Source: an uncultured Elusimicrobiales bacterium (GTDB lineage: Bacteria; Elusimicrobiota; Elusimicrobia; Elusimicrobiales; Elusimicrobiaceae). From it: DNA of 42,163 bases. The notes beneath the pieces were generated by a model that was given only the letters and a program-made list of their open reading frames with translations, was not told the DNA's origin and searched no databases. Shown piece after piece: positions 37,847-42,163 of the stretch (its first letter is position 1; each line of letters begins with the position of its first letter). Position numbers and translations under genes: made by a program. The stretch covers positions 1-42,163 of the forward strand of contig CALUZE010000001.1 in the NCBI GenBank assembly GCA_944325235.1. The letters are read 5' to 3'.

Positions 37847-39256
37847 ATGGCAGCTGAGATTAAATTCGGAACCGACGGTTGGAGAGGGGTGATTGCGTGG
37901 GATTTTACATTTGAGAACGTCCGCCGTATGGCGCAGGCCTTGGCCGATTACATCAACGAAAACGCCCCCAGCGGCGAAGACGGCAAACTGCCTAAAATTT
38001 TTGTCGGGTACGACCGGCGTTTTATGTCGGATATGTTCGCGGCCGACATTGCCAGCATTTTCCGCTCCAATAAAATTGACGTTACCCTTTCTTCCTGCCC
38101 GATTTCCACGCCGGTGGCGGCGTGCCTGAGCCTAAGCAAATTTTGGATGAGCATTATGGTGACGGCCAGCCACAACCTGGCCCAATATAACGGGATTAAA
38201 ATCAAGCTGGCCGGCGGGTCCGCTTCGTCCCGCGTGACCAAAGAAGTGGAAGAATTTTTGGACCAAAATTCCGTGCTGTTCCTGTATGGGCAGAAAGCGG
38301 AACAGAAAGATTTGACCGACGTGTATTTTAAGTATGTGGCGGCCCACGTGAACGCCAAAAAATTAAAAGCGTTCAAGTCCAAGGTCGTCATAGATTATAT
38401 GTACGGCGCGGCCGCGGGATACCTGGAAAAGTTCCTGCCTGCCAAACAGGTAATTGCGCTCCATTGCGAGCACGACCCCACTTTTGGCGGCGGCCAGCCC
38501 GAACCGGTGGAAAAGAATTTGACCTTGCTCAAAAAAACCGTACTGGAAAAGAAAGCCGCCCTGGGCGTGGCCTTTGACGGCGACGGTGACCGCGTGGCCC
38601 TGGTGGACGAAAAGGGCACCTATCTAACCCCGTGTATGATTGCCGCCGTGCTGTGCCACTATCTGGTGAAGTACAAAAAGCTGAAAGGCAAAATCGTACA
38701 GACGGTTTCTATGGGCTATCTGCTCAAGCGGATTGCCCGCAAATACGAAATGCTGTTTGAAGAAGTGGGCGTTGGCTTTAAAAACGTGGCCGAACGGATG
38801 AATTTGGACGATGTGGCTTTTGGCGTGGAAGAATCGGGCGGATTTGCCTGGAAGGGCAACCTGCCGGACCGCGACGGGCTGACGGTGGCCTTGGCCTTTT
38901 TGGACATTATGGCCACCACCGGCAAAAAAGCCAGCGAACTGTGCGCCGGCGTGACGCAGGAATATGGGGCGTCCGTCTATATGCGCAAAGATTTGCCGCT
39001 TGCCAAACCGGTGGATAAAAACGTAATGGCCGAAAAAATGCGCAAAAAACTGCCTAAAAAAATCAACGGCCGCCGCATTGCGGAAACGTTAACGTTGGAC
39101 GGACTCAAAATTATTTTTGAAAATGACGAATGGCTGTTGTTGCGCCCGTCCGGCACCGAGCCGCTCTTGCGCATTTATGCCGAAAGCGCCACCAAAAAAG
39201 ACACGCAGGCATTGTTGGATTTTGGGGCAAAACTGGTAGCCCCTTATCAAAAATAG
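37847..39256 (+). CDS. phosphohexomutase (phosphoglucomutase/phosphomannomutase family)
   Basis: Cytosolic enzyme of about 469 residues that moves phosphate between the 1 and 6 positions of a hexose phosphate. The start at 37847 has the SD GGGAG; an in-frame extension upstream has none. Order of motifs: FGTDGWRG (7-14), phosphoserine loop TASHNLAQYNG with Ser108 (Leu where Pro is usual), Mg2+ loop DGDGDR with Asp244, 246 and 248, sugar loop EESGGFAW, and RPSGTEPLLRIYAE near the C-terminus. Together with the Pgm-type enzyme at 10966, the cell has two different family members; this one could serve mannose or glucose phosphate. It is eight bases upstream of the response regulator. Confidence 0.93.
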   Translation: MAAEIKFGTDGWRGVIAWDFTFENVRRMAQALADYINENAPSGEDGKLPKIFVGYDRRFMSDMFAADIASIFRSNKIDVTLSSCPISTPVAACLSLSKFWMSIMVTASHNLAQYNGIKIKLAGGSASSRVTKEVEEFLDQNSVLFLYGQKAEQKDLTDVYFKYVAAHVNAKKLKAFKSKVVIDYMYGAAAGYLEKFLPAKQVIALHCEHDPTFGGGQPEPVEKNLTLLKKTVLEKKAALGVAFDGDGDRVALVDEKGTYLTPCMIAAVLCHYLVKYKKLKGKIVQTVSMGYLLKRIARKYEMLFEEVGVGFKNVAERMNLDDVAFGVEESGGFAWKGNLPDRDGLTVALAFLDIMATTGKKASELCAGVTQEYGASVYMRKDLPLAKPVDKNVMAEKMRKKLPKKINGRRIAETLTLDGLKIIFENDEWLLLRPSGTEPLLRIYAESATKKDTQALLDFGAKLVAPYQK

Positions 39257-39264
39257 AGGAGTTC

Positions 39265-39624
39265 ATGGTAAAGATTGCATTAGTGGACGATTCGGTTATT
39301 TTACGTTCCGCCATTAAGAACGTGTTGGAATCGTCCGGCTTTGAAGTAGTGTTTGAAGCAAACGGTTCCGCGGAGCTGTTTTCCAAGTTGGACGGCAGCG
39401 GTGTGGGGCTGATTTTGCTGGATATTTTCTTTCCGACGGAAAACGGCTTGGATATTTTGGCCAAACTCAAAAAGCATATGCCGCAGGTGAAGGTGCTGAT
39501 TGTCACCGGGCTGCGGCAGGATACCATCTTGGCCGAAGCCCAGCGCTTGGGGGCGGACGGTGTGCTGTACAAGCCGTTTGACACCGACGAGTTGCTATCC
39601 GCCATTCACCGTTTGACGCACTGA
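39265..39624 (+). CDS. single-domain CheY-like response regulator
   Basis: 119 residues, REC domain only. Asp8/Asp9 acidic pocket, phospho-acceptor Asp53 in LILLDIFFP, Thr81 in IVTG, Lys103 in VLYKPFD. The ATG at 39265 has the SD GAGGAG; a longer in-frame start lies inside the upstream gene. It is eight bases after the phosphohexomutase and presumably co-transcribed, which is an unusual pairing. No kinase or output domain lies nearby, so its partner is unknown. It would work by protein contact, as CheY or Spo0F. Confidence 0.92.
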   Translation: MVKIALVDDSVILRSAIKNVLESSGFEVVFEANGSAELFSKLDGSGVGLILLDIFFPTENGLDILAKLKKHMPQVKVLIVTGLRQDTILAEAQRLGADGVLYKPFDTDELLSAIHRLTH

Positions 39625-39636
39625 TTTGGCTGTTGC

Positions 39637-39675
39637 AAAAAAGCGCCGCCCGGCAAATAACCGGGCGGCGTTTTT
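39637..39675 (+). terminator. terminator of the phosphohexomutase-response regulator unit
   Basis: CGCCGCCCGG-CAAATAA-CCGGGCGGCGTTTTT, a perfect 10-bp GC stem. Confidence 0.94.
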
Positions 39676-39695
39676 GTTTGTTCTATCAAAACAGG

Positions 39696-39722
39696 CGGCA
39701 ACCGGGTTGTTCCCAAAGACAA
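39696..39722 (-). terminator. possible terminator of lptF-lptG
   Basis: Minus strand GGGTTGT-CTTTGGGA-ACAACCC 19 bases after the lptG stop, but only a short delayed T run follows. Confidence 0.4.
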
Positions 39723-39738
39723 CCCCGCTGATAGAAAA

Positions 39739-40821
39739 TTACAGTTTCAGCCACTTAAATTCAAAAAATACGACGACCGAAAAGAACACCACCGGACCCC
39801 AGCCGGCCAGGAAAGGGTTGATGTAGCCGTTTTCGCCGATGGAGGTGAACATGGAAATCAGCCACCAGAAAGTAAACGCGATAACCAGCGAGGCGATGAT
39901 GTTTAAAATTTTGCTTTTGCGCCGCAGGCTGATGGCAAACGGCATACCCAACAGGCACATAATCAGCGTAACAAACGGCGTGGCCAGTTTGGATTGCAGC
40001 ATCGTCTGCGCCGAATAAGACGCCAGCCCGCTGCGTTTAAAGAAATGAATGCGTTTGTATAATTCCCGTATGCTTAACAATTTGCCGTCCGTACGGTTCA
40101 CGGACATTTCCTGCGGGTTCAAGTTCACCGGGGATTCGGCCGTTTCAAACGCTTGCTCGGTGGTGTCCATCGGGTCCAAAAAAGTGCGCTGTACCCCTTT
40201 GGAAAACAGCCAGCTTTCGGTTTGCGGGTCCCACACCATCTGGTCGGCCACAATTTGCTGGGCAATATCCCAGCCCGCGTCGTACGTATCCAGGGATACG
40301 CGGTTCATCGTACCGTCTTTTAAATTTACTTCTTTGGCAAAAAGCATTTGGTTGGGGGACACTTTTAAAATGACGTCCTGTTCCGTATCCGGGTGGTAGG
40401 ATTCGGAGGGATTAATGCGGGTGTTGTAAATTTCGGCGGATTTTGCGTTTAGCGGCGGAATGATGAATTCCTGCAGGGCCATCGTCAGCAGTACGACCAG
40501 CAAAATACAGCTGATGACGGGTTTGAACAGTTGGCGCGGGGCAAAGCCGCTGGCGATACAGGCGGTCCATTCCCCGTTGGCGACCATTTCCGAAATGACC
40601 GAGATGGCCCCCAGCAGGCACGCTACCGGCATAATGGTGGCCAGCCAGTTGGGGAATGTGGTGATAGAATAGGAAAGCAAATCCAGCATGGTGGTGGTGC
40701 CGTTGCTGAGGTTTTTCATTTTTTCAAAGGTGTCTCCCAGCACGACCAAGGTGGTAAATACCCCCAGCGCAAAGAAAAACGGCCCCCAAAATTTACGGGC
40801 GATATAGAAATAAATCCGCAT
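39739..40821 (-). CDS. LPS-export permease, YjgP/YjgQ family (LptG-like)
   Basis: 360 residues. Inner-membrane half of the LptB2FG transporter that extracts LPS. Layout of the family: transmembrane segments at the N-terminus (about 10-30, 55-80, 95-120), a periplasmic beta-domain (about 130-270, from IYNTRINPSESYHPD to SIRELYKRIHFFKRSG), then three C-terminal transmembrane segments. The ATG overlaps the stop of the first permease by one base (TGATG), so translation is coupled. F and G paralogues are hard to tell apart by eye; the second position suggests LptG. The cell would thus make LPS or lipooligosaccharide. Confidence 0.88.
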   Translation of the reverse strand: MRIYFYIARKFWGPFFFALGVFTTLVVLGDTFEKMKNLSNGTTTMLDLLSYSITTFPNWLATIMPVACLLGAISVISEMVANGEWTACIASGFAPRQLFKPVISCILLVVLLTMALQEFIIPPLNAKSAEIYNTRINPSESYHPDTEQDVILKVSPNQMLFAKEVNLKDGTMNRVSLDTYDAGWDIAQQIVADQMVWDPQTESWLFSKGVQRTFLDPMDTTEQAFETAESPVNLNPQEMSVNRTDGKLLSIRELYKRIHFFKRSGLASYSAQTMLQSKLATPFVTLIMCLLGMPFAISLRRKSKILNIIASLVIAFTFWWLISMFTSIGENGYINPFLAGWGPVVFFSVVVFFEFKWLKL

Positions 40822-41915
40822 CAGATGTTCAACCTCTTTTTCCACAGGTATTTAGCGGCAAAAATGCCGACGACAATCGGTATCCAGGGGCCCGGGTAGG
40901 CCAGCCAACTGTATTTGTTGCCCAGGGATAAGCCCATCGTCATCAGCAAATAAAACGTAAAAATGATAATCACGCTGCACAGCATGCCCCAGCCTTTGTT
41001 GGTGCGCTTGCCGAACGAAAACCCGATCGGGCAGCTGACGAACAGCAAAATAATGGGGGAAATGGCCAACACGTTGCGCATGCTGATTTCGGTGCGGTAC
41101 TCGTTGATGGTTTCCTGGTCCAGCGGTATTTGACGCATGCGGCGCAGCAGCTTGGTGGTGGACATTTCGCCCACGCGCAGCCGGCGGAATTGTTCTTTAA
41201 GCAGCGAAATACTCATAACGTATTTGTCAAAATTGGCGGCGATGAACAACGTGGGGTCTTTTTCGTCCAATCGCTGCATTTGTCCGTCTTCCAGCTGCAG
41301 GCCGATGGCCGTGTCGCTCAAAATCACTTTGCCGCTGGCGGCGTTTACTTTGGTGCTCAGGGCGCCTTCGTCGTTGCGTTTAATCAGGTGGATTTGGCGG
41401 GCGAGGTCGGTGTGTTTGTCCAAGCTTTCCAAATACAAATCCCATTCGCCCAGGTTTAAAAATGTTTTCGGTTCCAGGTTTACTTTGGTGATTTTGCTGC
41501 GGGCTTCGGCGCGGCGGTCCAACAAACGTTTGTAGCTGCGGGGGGTAAACCAGTTGCTCATCACAATTAAAATGACCGACAGCGACACCGCACAAATCAA
41601 AAGCGGCCGGATAATTTCTTTAAACGAAAATCCCGCCGCACGCAAGGCAATCAGTTCGCCGTGTTCGCTCATATTGGTTAGGGTCAGCAAAATGGCAATT
41701 TGGAAAGCCATCGGCGCACTTAAGCAAAATACGTCCGGCAGTACGTTAAGCAGCGACGACGCCACCCACCCCCAGCTGGTGCCGTACGTCATAGCCATAT
41801 CCAAAATGCGGATGAACTGGTTCATAAAAATGACAAACGTCAATATCCCCAGCACGCCCACAAAAAACGTCAGCAGGCTTTTAGCGATATATTTGGTAAA
41901 AATGCCGATACGCAT
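40821..41915 (-). CDS. LPS-export permease, YjgP/YjgQ family (LptF-like)
   Basis: 364 residues, the first of two tandem permeases. Same layout: three N-terminal transmembrane segments including SEHGELIALRAAGFSFKEIIRPLL (the conserved cytosolic coupling helix, E-L-x-A-L-R-A-x-G), a periplasmic beta-domain (about 130-265), and three C-terminal transmembrane segments (FGKRTNKGWGML...). No SD: the minus-strand extended -10 TGT-TAGAAT (hexamer 41923-41928) ends seven bases upstream of the ATG, so the mRNA is probably leaderless. It overlaps the second permease by one base. Confidence 0.9.
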   Translation of the reverse strand: MRIGIFTKYIAKSLLTFFVGVLGILTFVIFMNQFIRILDMAMTYGTSWGWVASSLLNVLPDVFCLSAPMAFQIAILLTLTNMSEHGELIALRAAGFSFKEIIRPLLICAVSLSVILIVMSNWFTPRSYKRLLDRRAEARSKITKVNLEPKTFLNLGEWDLYLESLDKHTDLARQIHLIKRNDEGALSTKVNAASGKVILSDTAIGLQLEDGQMQRLDEKDPTLFIAANFDKYVMSISLLKEQFRRLRVGEMSTTKLLRRMRQIPLDQETINEYRTEISMRNVLAISPIILLFVSCPIGFSFGKRTNKGWGMLCSVIIIFTFYLLMTMGLSLGNKYSWLAYPGPWIPIVVGIFAAKYLWKKRLNI

Positions 41916-41922
41916 ATATCTT

Positions 41923-41928
41923 ATTCTA
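41923..41928 (-). promoter_or_regulatory. -10 of lptF-lptG, leaderless geometry
   Basis: Extended -10 TGT-TAGAAT on the minus strand with seven bases (AAGATAT) to the ATG; no SD. Confidence 0.62.
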
Positions 41929-41989
41929 ACAAAATATCACTCGGCCGAGTAAGCCCAATTGTGCAGAGCCGCCGGGCCTACCCCCGGTT

Positions 41990-42032
41990 GGGCCTTTTGG
42001 CCCTGGTATCCTGTGCCCAAGGTCGCTATAAT
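41990..42032 (+). promoter_or_regulatory. promoter with one perfect GGGCC-TTTT-GGCCC box
   Basis: Box at 41990-42003 (the only perfect inverted repeat of the set) followed by CTGGTAT, and TATAAT at 42027-42032, 30.5 bp from the box centre. The ATG at 42039 follows by six bases. The box is thus near -42. Confidence 0.68.
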
Positions 42033-42038
42033 ACAAGT

Positions 42039-42095
42039 ATGAAAACGTGGATTACGCTGGCTTGTTGTCTGTTTAGCACCCTATCCCTTTGCTAA
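42039..42095 (+). CDS. very short ORF, hydrophobic, 18 codons
   Basis: Starts at an ATG with leaderless geometry behind a consensus TATAAT and a perfect upstream box. It encodes MKTWITLACCLFSTLSLC then TAA: a signal-peptide-like N-terminus (Lys, hydrophobic core, ending LSLC). All three frames close within a short distance afterwards, so it is either a tiny peptide, a leader peptide, or a broken gene. The window ends 68 bases later, so what follows cannot be read. Note that the C-terminal Cys of an S-L-C end resembles a lipobox without a mature protein. Confidence 0.3.
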   Translation: MKTWITLACCLFSTLSLC

Positions 42096-42163
42096 TGTGC
42101 GATAAAGAAGTAATAGAAGTGTAAAAAATTTTGCCGTTCCTATCCGGCACTTAGGGCTGTGTC

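Noticed and set aside
1..42163. CRISPR array, insertion sequence, prophage or integrative element
   Set aside because: No regularly spaced direct repeats, no transposase, integrase or phage genes, and no att-like duplication next to tRNA-Asp, tRNA-Leu or tmRNA.

Overview
The window reads as ordinary chromosome from a Gram-negative, diderm bacterium. It carries LptF/LptG-type LPS-transport permeases, an Omp85-family barrel, a second outer-membrane barrel, peptidoglycan genes (murB, murI, pgeF) and a pss-psd phosphatidylethanolamine pair. A K+-independent proton-pumping pyrophosphatase, a membrane protein fused to a pilin-like domain and the general style of the proteins suggest the Elusimicrobiota (gut lineage), but that is an inference from impression and no marker here proves it. 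Coding density is high, genes alternate strand in small operons, and there is no IS element, prophage, CRISPR array or integration site. No stretch above 300 bases lacks a gene.

Layout. 1-5.7 kb: M3 peptidase (5' end cut by the window), an unknown membrane protein, a DUF4156-like lipoprotein, hppA. 5.8-10.9 kb: secreted protein-glutaminase-like enzyme, small Omp85 protein, dCMP deaminase, tRNA-Asp, murB, outer-membrane barrel. 11-19.3 kb: phosphoglucomutase, crcB, response regulator with degenerate GGDEF, cation/proton antiporter, pgeF-murI, receptor Ser/Thr kinase, nucleoside phosphorylase. 19.4-26.2 kb: AGCS symporter, CorA, queH-AsmA, pyrimidine nucleoside phosphorylase. 26.3-34.9 kb: unknown secreted protein, LTA-synthase-like sulfatase with lemA and htpX, a second lemA, an SSS sugar-type symporter with a structured leader, and the RDD/pilin-like fusion. 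35-42 kb: pssA-psd, tRNA-Leu, NYN nuclease, tmRNA, phosphohexomutase plus response regulator, lptF-lptG, and a tiny ORF behind a strong promoter.

Two regulatory patterns cut across the window. First, a 14-bp inverted element, consensus GGGNC-TTTT-KNCCC, occurs six times in front of three promoters (secreted glutaminase-like gene; sulfatase-lemA-htpX operon; terminal small ORF). In each case the proximal copy is centred exactly 30.5 bp upstream of the first base of a -10 hexamer, and further copies sit 23-24 bp apart. That geometry fits a class II activator site near -42 and suggests an undescribed regulon for secreted and envelope functions. Second, about a dozen genes have a -10 hexamer ending only 6-8 bases before the ATG and no Shine-Dalgarno, so leaderless mRNAs look common here, next to genes with normal SD leaders.

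Other points of interest are a receptor kinase with its TPR sensor at the N-terminus outside the membrane, a tmRNA whose tag seems to end in WANA rather than LAA, and a 5' leader with three hairpins before the SSS symporter.
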